Both the position numbers and the translations under genes were made by a program. Below, in pieces: positions 49,270 through 58,582 of a stretch of 64,000 nt of DNA. The notes beneath the pieces were generated by a model that worked only from the letters and a program-made list of their open reading frames with translations, was not told where the DNA came from and did not search any database. The stretch comes from CAVVIG01 sp050249955 (GTDB lineage Bacteria; Acidobacteriota; Vicinamibacteria; Vicinamibacterales; CAVVIG01), in the NCBI GenBank assembly GCA_050249955.1, contig JBFWPN010000007.1, forward strand, positions 252,086 to 316,085, given 5' to 3'. Within the stretch, counting starts at the first letter, position 1; each line of letters starts with the position of its first letter.

Positions 49270-50448
49270 TCAGACCTTCAATTGTAGCCCGCGGGCAATT
49301 TCGAGCGCGTACTCACGTGCCCGGGTGTCGATCGCGCGAACCTGGGCGAGCGTGCGAACCTCTGCGGTGCCCTGCGCATCCATCGTCCGCTCGATCACGC
49401 GGGCGATGCCCGGGAACGACAGGGTCCCGTCGAGGAACCGGGCGACGGCCACTTCGTTGGCGGCGTTCAGTACCACCGCCTGGCTGCCGTCACCGCGCAA
49501 CGCCCGATAGGCGAGCGCGAGGCACGGGAAGACCGCCGTGTCCGGCACCTCGAAGTCCAGCCGGCGCGGCCGCGCCAGGTCGAGGGGCGGCACCGGCGCC
49601 GACCACCGCTCGGGATACGAGAAGGCGTACTGGATGGGCAGCCGCATGTCGGTCACGCCCAGCTGGGCGATCACCGACCCGTCCACCAGCTCCACCATGG
49701 AATGCACCACCGACTGTGGGTGCACCACGACATCGATCCGGTCCGCGCCGATGCCGAACAGCCACCGGGCCTCGATCACCTCGAGCCCCTTGTTCATGAG
49801 CGTCGCCGAGTCGACCGTGATCTTCCGCCCCATCTGCCACGTCGGGTGACGCAGCGCATCGGCAGCGGTGACCGCCTCGAGTTCGGACGCCGTCCGGCCG
49901 CGGAAGGGTCCGCCGGAAGCCGTGAGCACCAGCCTCCGCAGCTCGTGGCTGTCGCGGCCGTGCAGGCACTGGTGGATGGCGTTGTGCTCGCTGTCCACCG
50001 GCAGGATGGACACGCCCTTCCGGCGCGCGGCCTCCGTGACGATGCCACCGGCCATCACGAGCACTTCCTTGTTGGCGAGGGCGATCGTCTTTCCGCACTC
50101 GATCGCCGCCAGCGTCGCCTCGAGCCCGTCCGTACCGGACGATGCGCACAGGACAATGTCGACGTCGGGCTGCGTCGCGACCGCCACGAGCCCGGCGCGC
50201 CCGGCATCGGCGAGCATCGTGTCGCCGACCCATGCGGCGTGCCTGCGCAGCTGCTCGGTGGCCCGCTCGGTGGCCATTGCCGCCATCCGCGGTCGGTGCC
50301 GGGCCACCTGCGTCGCCAGCCGGTCGCTGTTCTCGCCGGCGGCGAGTCCCACCACCTCGAGCCGATCGGGATGCGTGTCGACCACGGCAAGCGCGCTCTG
50401 GCCGATCGAGCCGGTCGAGCCAAGGATCGCGACCCGCCGCCTAGACAT
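49270..50448 (-). CDS. dxr: 1-deoxy-D-xylulose 5-phosphate reductoisomerase
   Basis: The 392-residue enzyme makes MEP for isoprenoids, including the undecaprenyl chain that UppS builds. NADPH-binding AILGSTGSIGQSAL is at the N-terminus; ALANKEVLVMAG, PVDSEHNAIHQCL, LTASGGPFRG and MNKGLEVIEA follow. The start is ATG 50448, which overlaps the cdsA stop by eight bases. Confidence 0.97.
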   Translation of the reverse strand: MSRRRVAILGSTGSIGQSALAVVDTHPDRLEVVGLAAGENSDRLATQVARHRPRMAAMATERATEQLRRHAAWVGDTMLADAGRAGLVAVATQPDVDIVLCASSGTDGLEATLAAIECGKTIALANKEVLVMAGGIVTEAARRKGVSILPVDSEHNAIHQCLHGRDSHELRRLVLTASGGPFRGRTASELEAVTAADALRHPTWQMGRKITVDSATLMNKGLEVIEARWLFGIGADRIDVVVHPQSVVHSMVELVDGSVIAQLGVTDMRLPIQYAFSYPERWSAPVPPLDLARPRRLDFEVPDTAVFPCLALAYRALRGDGSQAVVLNAANEVAVARFLDGTLSFPGIARVIERTMDAQGTAEVRTLAQVRAIDTRAREYALEIARGLQLKV

Positions 50449-51244
50449 GCCGCAGCACCACGAAGTAGACCGGCGCGGCGAACAGCAGGGCGTCGATGCG
50501 ATCGAGGACGCCGCCATGTCCCGGGATCAGCGAAGAGCTGTCCTTCACGCCGACGCTGCGCTTGAGCATCGACTCGAACAGGTCGCCGGCGATGCCGAGC
50601 GCCACGATGGTCACGCCCAGCAACACGCGCAGCGGCAACGGCATGGCGGGCAGCCACGACGCACCCAGCACCACGAGCAGCGCCGTACCGAAGACGAAGC
50701 CACCGACGGCCCCTTCCACGGTCTTCTTCGGGCTGATGGTCTCCGCGAGCTTCCGGCGTCCGAAGGCCCGTCCGGTGAAATACTGCGCCGAGTCGCTGAC
50801 GATGACGGTCAGCATCAGGAGGAACAATCCCTGCGGTCCGTGGCTCTCACGGATACCGACCAGCGCCCCCAGGGGCAGCCCGAAGTAGAAGCAGGGGAAC
50901 AGCGCGGCCGCCGCGGACGACACGGCGTCCGCCCCGCCCCGCCACGACGCGAGCGACATCGCACTGGCCGCCACGAACGCCGTCATCAGCACGAGATCCA
51001 GCGGAACTCGTCCCACGCCGGCCAGCCCGGCGTCCGAGAACGAGGCGGCCACCAGGGCCGCGCCAACGGTGGCGACCACGGCCGGGAAAGGAAGGTTCGC
51101 GGCCCGGACGATGGCGCCGTATTCGTGGCAGGCCATGCCGACCAGGAGGAGGCCGATCGCGAGGAACAGGGTGGGCGGTGCGTACCAGACGGCGGAGACC
51201 GTCAGCGCGATCATCACCGCGCCACTGATGATCCGGGTGGTCAC
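50441..51244 (-). CDS. cdsA: Phosphatidate cytidylyltransferase
   Basis: The 267-residue integral membrane enzyme makes CDP-diacylglycerol. The C-terminal signature is clear (GDLFESMLKRSVGVKDSSSL, PGHGGVLDRIDALLFAAP). GTG 51244 overlaps the uppS stop (GTGA). Its product feeds CDP-alcohol phosphatidyltransferases such as the enzyme at 4.7 kb. Confidence 0.95.
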   Translation of the reverse strand: MTTRIISGAVMIALTVSAVWYAPPTLFLAIGLLLVGMACHEYGAIVRAANLPFPAVVATVGAALVAASFSDAGLAGVGRVPLDLVLMTAFVAASAMSLASWRGGADAVSSAAAALFPCFYFGLPLGALVGIRESHGPQGLFLLMLTVIVSDSAQYFTGRAFGRRKLAETISPKKTVEGAVGGFVFGTALLVVLGASWLPAMPLPLRVLLGVTIVALGIAGDLFESMLKRSVGVKDSSSLIPGHGGVLDRIDALLFAAPVYFVVLRHV

Positions 51245-52032
51245 TTGGCGCCGAGGGCGACCGGCGATCCCTTGATTCCGCCGTACCGGCGATCGCGCTT
51301 CTGGTAGTCGAGAATCGCGCCGAGCAGGTCGCGGCGCCGGAAGTCGGGCCACAACGTGTCGGTGACCCAGATCTCGGCGTAGGCAATCTGCCAGAGCAGG
51401 AAGTTGCTGACGCGCATCTCGCCGCTGGTGCGGATCAGCAGGTCCGGATCGGGCTGGCCGGCCGTGTACAGGAACTCGCCGAACCGCGCCTCGTCCAGCG
51501 TCTCGGGGTCGACGCCGGCAGCCATGGCCCGCCGCGCCGCGTCGACGATCTCCGCGCGACCGCCGTAGTTCAACGCGATGTTGAACAGCATGCCGGTGTT
51601 CTGCTCGGTCTTGCGGATGCCGATCTCGAGCTCCTTCTGCACGTCGGGCGAGAGCTCGGAGGTGCGGCCGATGACCCTGAACCGGATGTTGTACTTGAGG
51701 AGGGTGCCGAGTTCCAGCCTGATGTACCGCTTCAGCAGCATCATCAGCATGTTCACCTCGGTGCGCGGCCGCTTCCAGTTCTCGACCGAGAACGCGTAGA
51801 GGGTGAGCACGCCGATGCCCAGGCGGGCAGAGGTCTCGACAACGTCGCGGACCGAGTCGATGCCGGCGCGGTGGCCTTCCACGCGGGGCAGGTGGCGCTG
51901 CGCCGCCCAGCGTCCGTTCCCGTCCATGATGATGGCGACGTGCGCGGGCAACTGCTCGAAGTTCACCTGCCGGGCGAGCGCCTCGTCTGGGGATCCTGGC
52001 GGAATCCAGGCCAGGAGTTGCTCAAGCGACAT
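51241..52032 (-). CDS. uppS: Isoprenyl (undecaprenyl) diphosphate synthase
   Basis: The 263-residue cis-prenyltransferase makes the lipid carrier for wall and surface glycans. The catalytic Asp37 is in AIIMDGNGRWA; GHRAGIDSVRD, TLYAFSVENWKRP, and DLLIRTSGEMRVSNFLLWQ are typical. A TATAAT lies eight bases before ATG 52032, so uppS-cdsA-dxr-rseP may begin with a very short leader even though truA lies just upstream. Confidence 0.96.
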   Translation of the reverse strand: MSLEQLLAWIPPGSPDEALARQVNFEQLPAHVAIIMDGNGRWAAQRHLPRVEGHRAGIDSVRDVVETSARLGIGVLTLYAFSVENWKRPRTEVNMLMMLLKRYIRLELGTLLKYNIRFRVIGRTSELSPDVQKELEIGIRKTEQNTGMLFNIALNYGGRAEIVDAARRAMAAGVDPETLDEARFGEFLYTAGQPDPDLLIRTSGEMRVSNFLLWQIAYAEIWVTDTLWPDFRRRDLLGAILDYQKRDRRYGGIKGSPVALGAK

Positions 52033-52040
52033 GCTGGTCC

Positions 52041-52046
52041 ATTATA
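52041..52046 (-). promoter_or_regulatory. -10 box for the uppS-cdsA-dxr-rseP operon
   Basis: TATAAT on the minus strand ends eight bases before the uppS ATG, just outside the truA stop. A leader of one or two bases is predicted. No clear -35. Confidence 0.5.
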
Positions 52047-52051
52047 GACGC

Positions 52052-52816
52052 CTAGGTGTACTCCACCCCGACGAGAAACAGGCCGGAGGCGGGAGCCGTA
52101 CGCCCCGCGTTGCCCCGTCGACCTGAGGCGAGCACCTCGGCCATCCATTCGGGTGCACGCCGGCCGCGGCCGACCTCGACCAGCGAGCCGGCAATCGCAC
52201 GCACCATGTGCCTCAGGAACCCGTCGCCACGCACCTCGTACGCAATCAGGCGCTCACCCGCCATCGGCACTGTCTCGTGCAGCGTCGACGAGTGCAGGGT
52301 CCTCACCGTCGACTCGACCTCGGCGCCTGCGCCCTGGAACGCTGCGAAGTCGTGCGTGCCCACCAGGACGGACGCGGCGTGTTGCATGGCCGTGACATCG
52401 AGTGGAGGCCACGCCACCTGCCACACAAAGGGGCGCTCGAACGGGCTCACGACGCTGCCGTTCCAGATGCGATAGCGATAGGTCTTGGCAACCGCGCTGA
52501 ACCGCGCGTGGAACCCGGCGTCGACCTCGTCGGCAGCAATCACGCGCACCGCATGCGGAAGCCGCATGTTCACGGCGCGAACGACGGTCCGCGGCGACAC
52601 GGTACGGCTCAGCGACACCGAGGCCACCTGCGCCAGGGCATGCACCCCGGCATCAGTCCGCCCCGCGCCGGCCACGCGCACGGCCCCGCCCTCGAGGTGC
52701 GCGAGCGCGTCCTCGAGCAGGCCCTGGATGGACACCCCTGAGGCCTGACGCTGCCATCCGACCAGGCCCGTGCCGTCGTAGGCCAGCGTCAGCTTCAGGT
52801 GTGTCACCTCAGGCAA
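52052..52816 (-). CDS. truA: tRNA pseudouridine(38-40) synthase
   Basis: The 254-residue enzyme modifies positions 38-40 of tRNA anticodon arms. The catalytic Asp55 is in AGAGRTDAGVHAL; LTLAYDGTGLVGWQRQ opens the fold and GDGFLRHMVRAI is typical. The frame starts at TTG 52816 inside the end of pyrE; GTG 52807, three codons later, overlaps less and may be the true start. Confidence 0.95.
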   Translation of the reverse strand: MPEVTHLKLTLAYDGTGLVGWQRQASGVSIQGLLEDALAHLEGGAVRVAGAGRTDAGVHALAQVASVSLSRTVSPRTVVRAVNMRLPHAVRVIAADEVDAGFHARFSAVAKTYRYRIWNGSVVSPFERPFVWQVAWPPLDVTAMQHAASVLVGTHDFAAFQGAGAEVESTVRTLHSSTLHETVPMAGERLIAYEVRGDGFLRHMVRAIAGSLVEVGRGRRAPEWMAEVLASGRRGNAGRTAPASGLFLVGVEYT

Positions 52817-53390
52817 CCATGGGTCGCGATCCTGGCTTCACCACCGGCAACCCCTGCGCGCACAGCGGGCACGACTCGGGCTGGTAGGTGGGCAGGTCGA
52901 CGTCGAGCAGGGCGTGGAAGGGCACGTCGAAGGTCGCCCGTCCGCCGCTGCGGTCGACGATGGCACCGGCACCCACCACGTGCCCGCCGGCCGCGGTCGC
53001 CACCTGCATCGTCTCGCGGGTCGAGCCGCCGGTCGTGCACACGTCCTCGACGACGAGGACGCGGTCGGATTCGGCAAGGACGAATCCCCTCCGGAGCATC
53101 AGCACGCCGTCCTGGCGCTCGGCGAACAGCGCACGCACGCCCAGGGCGCGTCCCACCTCGTGGCCGATGACCACGCCGCCCAGGGCCGGCGACAGCACGA
53201 CGGTCGGCCGGAGTTCGCGCGCCAGGTCCGCGATGGCCCGCCCGAGCTGTTCGGCCGAGGCGGGATGCTGCAGCACGAGGGCGCACTGCAGGTAACCGGT
53301 GCTGTGGAGCCCCGAACTCAGGCGGAAGTGCCCCTCGAGCAGGGCGCCTGATTTCCGGAACAGGTCGAGCAGTTCGTCTCGTGTAGGCAT
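52809..53390 (-). CDS. pyrE: Orotate phosphoribosyltransferase (copy 1)
   Basis: The 193-residue enzyme makes OMP from orotate and PRPP. The PRPP loop is VLVVEDVCTTGGST (about 111-124), and HFRLSSGLHSTGYLQC is typical of one bacterial PyrE group. A C-terminal SCPLCAQGLPVV adds a CxxC pair. TATACT lies ten bases before ATG 53390. A second, divergent copy is at 62037-62657, beside pyrC. Confidence 0.92.
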   Translation of the reverse strand: MPTRDELLDLFRKSGALLEGHFRLSSGLHSTGYLQCALVLQHPASAEQLGRAIADLARELRPTVVLSPALGGVVIGHEVGRALGVRALFAERQDGVLMLRRGFVLAESDRVLVVEDVCTTGGSTRETMQVATAAGGHVVGAGAIVDRSGGRATFDVPFHALLDVDLPTYQPESCPLCAQGLPVVKPGSRPMVA

Positions 53391-53491
53391 GCGACTCGGT
53401 AGTATACAATCCGGGTTTCTGAACCGAACGGCCCCTCCCGACGTCTACTAGTCGAGAACCTCAGATGTCTCGCCTGTTGGAGCCTCCGTCC

Positions 53492-55069
53492 ATGCGTTAT
53501 TCGAAGACGTGCGCCTCGCTGGCGCTGGCCGCAGCACTGCTGGCCTCCCACGTCGCGCCTGCCGCCGCCCAGACGACCGTGCGCACCCTGTCGGTCGATG
53601 AGGCGGTCACGCTGGCCATCGAGCAGAACCTCGGCATCCAGATCGAGCGGATCAACCCGCAGATCAGCGACGTTGCGATCGCCCAGGCCCGCAGCTTCTG
53701 GGTGCCCACGGTGTCGACGTCGCTGCAGAACAACTCGCAGAACACGCCGGCCAGTTCGTTCCTCTCGGGCGGCCAGACCAAGATCACCGACTCGCGCTTC
53801 TCCACCCAGGTCGGCGTGAACCAGGTGCTGCCCACCGGGGCCAGCTACTCGTTCGCCTGGAACAGCGCGAGGGCCACCTCCACCAACCTCTTCACCAACT
53901 TCAACCCGCTCGTCAGCTCGAACGTCGCCTTCAGCATCTCGCAGCCGCTTCTGCGCGGGCGCACGATCGACTCGTACCGGCAGCAGCTCCAGACCTCACG
54001 CAAGGATCGCGAGGCGGCCGATGTCTCGCTCCGTGCCACGATTGCCACGACGACCCGGAACGTGAAGAACGCCTACTGGGACCTGGCTTACGCCCGCGAG
54101 AACCTGCAGGCCCAGCAGACGTCGCTCGACCTCGCGAAGCGCGCGCTCGCGGACAACGAGAAGCGCGTGCAGATCGGCACCATGGCCCCCATCGACATCG
54201 TCGAGGCCCAGTCCGAGGTCGCACGCAACGAGGAAGCCGTCATCGTGGCCGAGGCGGCCATCAAGCAGGCTGAGGATCGCCTGCGTGCGCTCATCCTCAA
54301 CCCGTCGTCGCCCGACTTCTGGACCACGTCGATCGAGCCGAGTGCCGCCATGCCCTTCACCCCGATCAGCGTGGACGTCGAGGGGGCCATCCGTCGCGCC
54401 GTCGGCAACCGGACCGACGTGCAGCTCGCGAAGAACAGCCTGGAGAAGAGCGACATCAGCCTGAAGTTCTTCCGCTCGCAGGTGCTGCCCGACATCAGCG
54501 CCAACCTTTCCTATCAGTCGAATGCCGTCGGTGGCTCGCAGCTCACGCCGATCAGCCTGGTCGGCACGTCCGGACCGCGCTCCATCGTCGCCGAGCGAGG
54601 GTACGGCTCGGTGCTGGGCGACCTGCTCACCAACGCGTACCCGACCTGGACCTTCGGCGTCACGCTGTCGTATCCGCTGGGCGGCAACACCCAGGAGACC
54701 AACCTGGCGCGTGCACGCCTGCAGTACTCGCAGGCCGAAGCGCAGCTCAGGAACCTCGAGATGCAGATCGGCACCCAGGTGCGCGACGCCGCGCGGCAGG
54801 TGCTGACCAATGCCAAGCGGGTCGACAGCGCCCGGGCAGCCCGCGACCTGGCCGAGCAGCGCCTGGCCGCCGAGGAGAAGAAGTTCGCCGCCGGCATCCA
54901 GATCAGCTTCTTCGTCTTCCAGGCGCAGCGCGACCTCGCGCAGGCTCGGACGAACGAGATCCGGGCGATTGCCGACTACAACAAGTCGGTGGTGGACTTC
55001 GAAGCCATCCAGGACACCTCGCTCACCGGCAGCGCGCCGATCACCTCGGCAGCCACCGGCGCTCGCTAA
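53492..55069 (+). CDS. TolC-family outer-membrane efflux protein
   Basis: The 525-residue protein has a signal peptide (MRYSKTCASLALAAALLASH, cleavage near AAAQ) and the duplicated helical-hairpin layout of outer membrane efflux proteins, with TLSVDEAVTLAIEQNLGIQI and the second-half echo AIRRAVGNRTDVQLAKNSLE. It would form a trimeric exit duct. ATG 53492 follows GGAG by nine bases; ATG 53465 would add nine residues. No adaptor or pump gene is adjacent. Confidence 0.9.
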   Translation: MRYSKTCASLALAAALLASHVAPAAAQTTVRTLSVDEAVTLAIEQNLGIQIERINPQISDVAIAQARSFWVPTVSTSLQNNSQNTPASSFLSGGQTKITDSRFSTQVGVNQVLPTGASYSFAWNSARATSTNLFTNFNPLVSSNVAFSISQPLLRGRTIDSYRQQLQTSRKDREAADVSLRATIATTTRNVKNAYWDLAYARENLQAQQTSLDLAKRALADNEKRVQIGTMAPIDIVEAQSEVARNEEAVIVAEAAIKQAEDRLRALILNPSSPDFWTTSIEPSAAMPFTPISVDVEGAIRRAVGNRTDVQLAKNSLEKSDISLKFFRSQVLPDISANLSYQSNAVGGSQLTPISLVGTSGPRSIVAERGYGSVLGDLLTNAYPTWTFGVTLSYPLGGNTQETNLARARLQYSQAEAQLRNLEMQIGTQVRDAARQVLTNAKRVDSARAARDLAEQRLAAEEKKFAAGIQISFFVFQAQRDLAQARTNEIRAIADYNKSVVDFEAIQDTSLTGSAPITSAATGAR

Positions 55070-55080
55070 CCTCCCTCCAG

Positions 55081-55115
55081 GCACGGGGCCCGGGCTCGCG
55101 CTCCCGGCCCCGTGC
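55081..55115 (+). terminator. Long GC hairpin after the TolC-like gene
   Basis: GCACGGGGCC (55081-55090) pairs with GGCCCCGTGC (55106-55115), extended by GGG/CCC with one bulge. It begins 11 bases after the stop. There is no U-tract, so termination strength is uncertain. Confidence 0.5.
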
Positions 55116-55145
55116 GGCCTGTTCGGGCCAACTCCCCCGGCGTTG

Positions 55146-55151
55146 TACACT
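55146..55151 (+). promoter_or_regulatory. -10 box for a leaderless glycosyltransferase gene
   Basis: TACACT, preceded by TTG as an extended-like element, ends six bases before GTG 55158. Transcription would start on the G of the start codon. Confidence 0.5.
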
Positions 55152-55157
55152 CCGGGC

Positions 55158-55943
55158 GTGCCGAAACTCTCGGTCACCATCATCACCAGCAACGAGGAGG
55201 CGGACATCGCCGCCGCCATCGATTCGGTCGCCTGGGCCGACGAGGTCGTGCTCGTCGACTCGCACAGCACGGACCGGACGGTGGACGTGGCGCGCGGTGC
55301 CAGGGTGCCGGTCGTGGTAATCGTGAGGGACTGGCCGGGATACGTGGAGCAGAAGAACTTCGCGGCCGCGCAGGCGGCCCACGACTGGATCCTGTCACTC
55401 GACGCCGACGAGCGGGTGTCGCCGGAGCTGGCTCGTGACGTGCGCCGGGCCCTCGAGGCTCCGCAGCACGCCGCATTCGAGGTGCCCAGGCTCACCTGGC
55501 ACCTCGGTCGCTGGATCCGTGGAACCGACTGGTATCCCGACCACCAGACGCGGCTCTACGATCGGCGTCGCGCGCGATGGACGGGGCAGTACGTCCACGA
55601 GGCGGTGGCCGTCGATGGCACCCGCGGACGGCTGGCCGGACACCTCGAACATTTCGCGTACCGCGACATTGCGGACCACCTCGAGACCATCGACCGCTAC
55701 ACCACCCTCGCCGCACGGCAGATGCTCGAGGCCGGACGACGGGCGTCGCCCTGGCACCTGGCCTTCCACGGGCCGCTGGCCTTCCTGCGCAACTACGTCG
55801 CCAGGCGGGGATTCACGCTCGGGCGCGTCGGCCTGATCGTCTCGGTGATGAACGCGTACTACGTCTTCCTGAAGTTCGCCAAGCTCTGGGAACTGCAGGC
55901 GGCGCCCCCGGCCCGCCCGGCCGACGACACCCCGCCTGTATGA
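55158..55943 (+). CDS. Family 2 glycosyltransferase (WaaE/KdtX-like)
   Basis: The 261-residue GT-A enzyme has SVTIITSNEEADIAAAIDSV, VLVDSHSTDRTV, YVEQKNFAAAQA and the metal-binding DADE (WILSLDADERVS), then a C-terminal amphipathic region (YYVFLKFAKLWE). This is the pattern of lipopolysaccharide core beta-1,4-glucosyltransferases of the WaaE type. The sugar and acceptor cannot be read. GTG 55158 is chosen because the fold starts there. A family 4 enzyme follows 17 bases later. Confidence 0.88.
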   Translation: MPKLSVTIITSNEEADIAAAIDSVAWADEVVLVDSHSTDRTVDVARGARVPVVVIVRDWPGYVEQKNFAAAQAAHDWILSLDADERVSPELARDVRRALEAPQHAAFEVPRLTWHLGRWIRGTDWYPDHQTRLYDRRRARWTGQYVHEAVAVDGTRGRLAGHLEHFAYRDIADHLETIDRYTTLAARQMLEAGRRASPWHLAFHGPLAFLRNYVARRGFTLGRVGLIVSVMNAYYVFLKFAKLWELQAAPPARPADDTPPV

Positions 55944-55960
55944 TCGGCGGGTAGACACCC

Positions 55961-57094
55961 GTGTTCTCCCTGCACATCGACACCGCACGCACCTGGCGCG
56001 GCGGACAGAACCAGGTCCTGCTGACCGTCAACGGACTGACAGCCATCGGTCACCGGGCCGCGCTGGTCGCGCACCCTGACGGAGAGCTCCGCCGGCGTGC
56101 GGCGGAAGGGCTCGACCTCATACCGATTGCGCCCAGATCCGAAGTGGACCTCGCCGCCGGCTGGCGGCTGGCACGGGTGATTCGGCGGCTCAGGCCCGAT
56201 GTCGTGCAGGCGCACGATCCGCACGCCGTTGCGATGGCTGGCATGGCACTGTCGCTCGACGCCGCCGCACGCTGGCGCGAGCGCCGCCGCGCCCCTGCGC
56301 TCGTGGCCACACGCCGCGTGGACTTCCACCTGAAGGGGAACTCGTTCTCGAAGTGGAAGTACCGGCAGGTGGACTGCTTCATCGCGGCCTCCGAGGCCAT
56401 CAGGCAGATGCTGATTGGCGACGGCATCGCGCCAGACCGGGTGGTCACCGTCCACGAGGGCATCGACGTCGATCGCATCGATGCGACGCCGCGGGTCGAC
56501 GTGCACGAGGCCCTGTGGCTGCCGCACCATGCGCCGCTCGTGGGGAACGTGGCGGCCCTGGTGCCGCACAAGGGCCAGCGCTTCCTGATCGAGGCGGCCC
56601 ACCTCGTCGTGCGCAAGGAGCCGGACGCCCGGTTCGTGATCCTGGGCGAAGGCGAACTGCGCGAGCACCTCGAGCACCTCGTCCGGGAGCATCACCTCGA
56701 GAAGCACGTGCTGCTGCCGGGATTCCGCACGGACGTCATCGGGTGCATCAAGGGGTTCGACCTGTTCGTCATGAGCTCCGTGACCGAAGGGCTGGGCACG
56801 TCGAGCCTCGACGCGATGGCGTGCCGGAAGGCGGTCGTGGGCACGAGCGCCGGCGGGATCCCCGAGGTGGTGGCTCACGGACAGACCGGCTTCATCGTGC
56901 CGCCGCGTGACCCCGAGGCACTGGCCGACGCCATCCTCTCGCTCATCCGGGATGACGCGCTCCGCACGCGCATGGCCGACGCCGGGTACGAACGGGTGCG
57001 GTCCCGTTTCACGGTCGAGCGGATGGTGGCCGAGACTGCGGCGGTGTACGCGCGGCTCGCGAGCCGGCCGCACCTCGCCGATCTCCAGCGCTAG
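55961..57094 (+). CDS. Family 4 glycosyltransferase
   Basis: The 377-residue GT-B enzyme has an N-domain with HIDTARTWRGGQNQV and a C-domain with ALVPHKGQRFLIEAAHLV, FVILGEGELREHLE, LPGFRTDVIGCIKGFDLFV and the nucleotide-sugar site MSSVTEGLGTSSLDAMAC. It probably adds a sugar to a surface glycan together with the preceding enzyme. It starts at GTG 55961. Confidence 0.9.
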   Translation: MFSLHIDTARTWRGGQNQVLLTVNGLTAIGHRAALVAHPDGELRRRAAEGLDLIPIAPRSEVDLAAGWRLARVIRRLRPDVVQAHDPHAVAMAGMALSLDAAARWRERRRAPALVATRRVDFHLKGNSFSKWKYRQVDCFIAASEAIRQMLIGDGIAPDRVVTVHEGIDVDRIDATPRVDVHEALWLPHHAPLVGNVAALVPHKGQRFLIEAAHLVVRKEPDARFVILGEGELREHLEHLVREHHLEKHVLLPGFRTDVIGCIKGFDLFVMSSVTEGLGTSSLDAMACRKAVVGTSAGGIPEVVAHGQTGFIVPPRDPEALADAILSLIRDDALRTRMADAGYERVRSRFTVERMVAETAAVYARLASRPHLADLQR

Positions 57095-57116
57095 CGGGCG
57101 GGCACGAGCACGGCGC

Positions 57117-57782
57117 TCACGGCACGGGCCGGAGCCTGCGCGTCCGGTGCCGGTACTGGAACGTTCCGTGGACCGCGCAACTGTAGTAGTCCCACTGCTC
57201 GGGGTGCCGGTCGCTGACGCCGCCCACCTGGCTGTGCTCGTACTGGAGGACAGCATCGCACGTGGGACAGCGCACGTGGGGCGGCGACAGCGGCGGCTCG
57301 GTCGACGCGTACCGCTCGTGCGCGCGGACCCTGGCCGTCGACCGGCCGGCGGTCTCGGTGTGCCGCGGCTGCCCGGCCGGACGTTCGGCGCCCAGCACGG
57401 ACGACACGAGCGCCTCCAGCGCCACCGGCTTCGCCAGCACCGCATCGGCCCCGAACTCGTGGAAGCGCTCCGCCGACTCGGTGGCACTGTCCGACGCGAT
57501 CGCGACGACCCTCAGCCCGGCCGTCGTCGACTCCGATCGGAGCAGCGCCACGAGTTCCAGTCCATCGATGTACGGGAGTCGCGCATCGAGCATCACCACG
57601 TCAGGTCGCGTGCTGTAGACCTGCACCAGCGCGTCACGCCCGTCGGCGGCTTCGAACACCATGCACCCGCTGTCCGCGAGCGCCGTCCGGTACCGCTCAC
57701 GCGTGCTGGAGTCTTCCTCGACGACGAGCACGCGGGGTGACGGACAAGAGGCGGTGGGATCTGGGCATGAGGGAGGCGGCAT
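57117..57782 (-). CDS. Response-regulator receiver fused to a Cys-rich C-terminus
   Basis: The 221-residue protein has a receiver domain (about 16-130; phospho-acceptor Asp66 in VVMLDARLP, Lys in VLAKPV) and, instead of a DNA-binding output, a C-terminal segment with CPTCDAVLQYEHS and YYSCAVHGTFQYRHR that could bind zinc. GAGG six bases before ATG 57782 supports the start. A LuxR-type regulator lies 76 bases upstream on the same strand. No histidine kinase is visible. Confidence 0.82.
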   Translation of the reverse strand: MPPPSCPDPTASCPSPRVLVVEEDSSTRERYRTALADSGCMVFEAADGRDALVQVYSTRPDVVMLDARLPYIDGLELVALLRSESTTAGLRVVAIASDSATESAERFHEFGADAVLAKPVALEALVSSVLGAERPAGQPRHTETAGRSTARVRAHERYASTEPPLSPPHVRCPTCDAVLQYEHSQVGGVSDRHPEQWDYYSCAVHGTFQYRHRTRRLRPVP

Positions 57783-57858
57783 GACTGACCTCGCAGCATG
57801 CCAGAGTGAACCCGCACCGGGTATTGGACAACACCCGTAGTGCGGCTGGAAAACACAC

Positions 57859-58536
57859 CTAGTCGTCGCGGAGCCAGCCCTTCAGCAGCGCGTACTGCAC
57901 CACCTCGATCCGACCGCGGAACCCGAGCTTCTTCATCGCGTTCCCCTTGTGCACCTCGACGGTCTTCACGCTGATGCCGAGCTCGGCAGCGATCTCCTTG
58001 TTGCTGTGACCCTGGGCGACGAGGCGCAGCACCTGGTTCTCGCGTTCGCTCACCTGCGGGCTCGCCGGCAGGCCGTCCATCGTGGTGCGCCTGAGGCTGG
58101 CCGCCATCCGCGCACCCAGCCATCCGTCGAGGTAGCCCTTTCCGAGTGCGGCCGCCCGCACCGCGGCGAGCAGCTCCGCAGACGGACTGCGCTTCAGTAC
58201 ATAGGCCGACGCGCCGGCCCCGAGCAGCTCCTTCACGTACGCGTCATCGTCATGCCGCGTGAGCACGACGATGGCGGTTTCCGGACTCGCCCGCTTCAGC
58301 TCTCGCGTGGCAACCAGCCCGTTCACGTCGGGCATGGAGATGTCCATGATCACGACCTTCGGGTTGAGCGCGCAGACGTGGTCGAAGAGTGCGCGCCCGG
58401 TGGAGGCGGTGCCAACGACCCGCATGTCGGGCTGACTGTCGAGCAGCAGCGTGAGGCCTTCACGTACCGTCTCGTGATCCTCGGCAAGGAGGACGGGAAT
58501 TCGCGTGCCCGGGATAGCTGCGGCGTCTGCGGTCAT
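57859..58536 (-). CDS. NarL/FixJ-family response regulator
   Basis: The 225-residue regulator has a receiver domain (phospho-acceptor Asp65 in VVIMDISMPDVNG) and a C-terminal LuxR helix-turn-helix (SERENQVLRLVAQGHSNKEI, LGISVKTVEVHKGNAMKKLG). ATG 58536 is six bases after GGGAGG, better than more upstream starts. Its kinase and targets are unknown. Confidence 0.93.
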   Translation of the reverse strand: MTADAAAIPGTRIPVLLAEDHETVREGLTLLLDSQPDMRVVGTASTGRALFDHVCALNPKVVIMDISMPDVNGLVATRELKRASPETAIVVLTRHDDDAYVKELLGAGASAYVLKRSPSAELLAAVRAAALGKGYLDGWLGARMAASLRRTTMDGLPASPQVSERENQVLRLVAQGHSNKEIAAELGISVKTVEVHKGNAMKKLGFRGRIEVVQYALLKGWLRDD

Positions 58537-58582
58537 CACGTGCCTCCCAGGCTCACGATAGCTCAACATCGTCGAAACCGGC

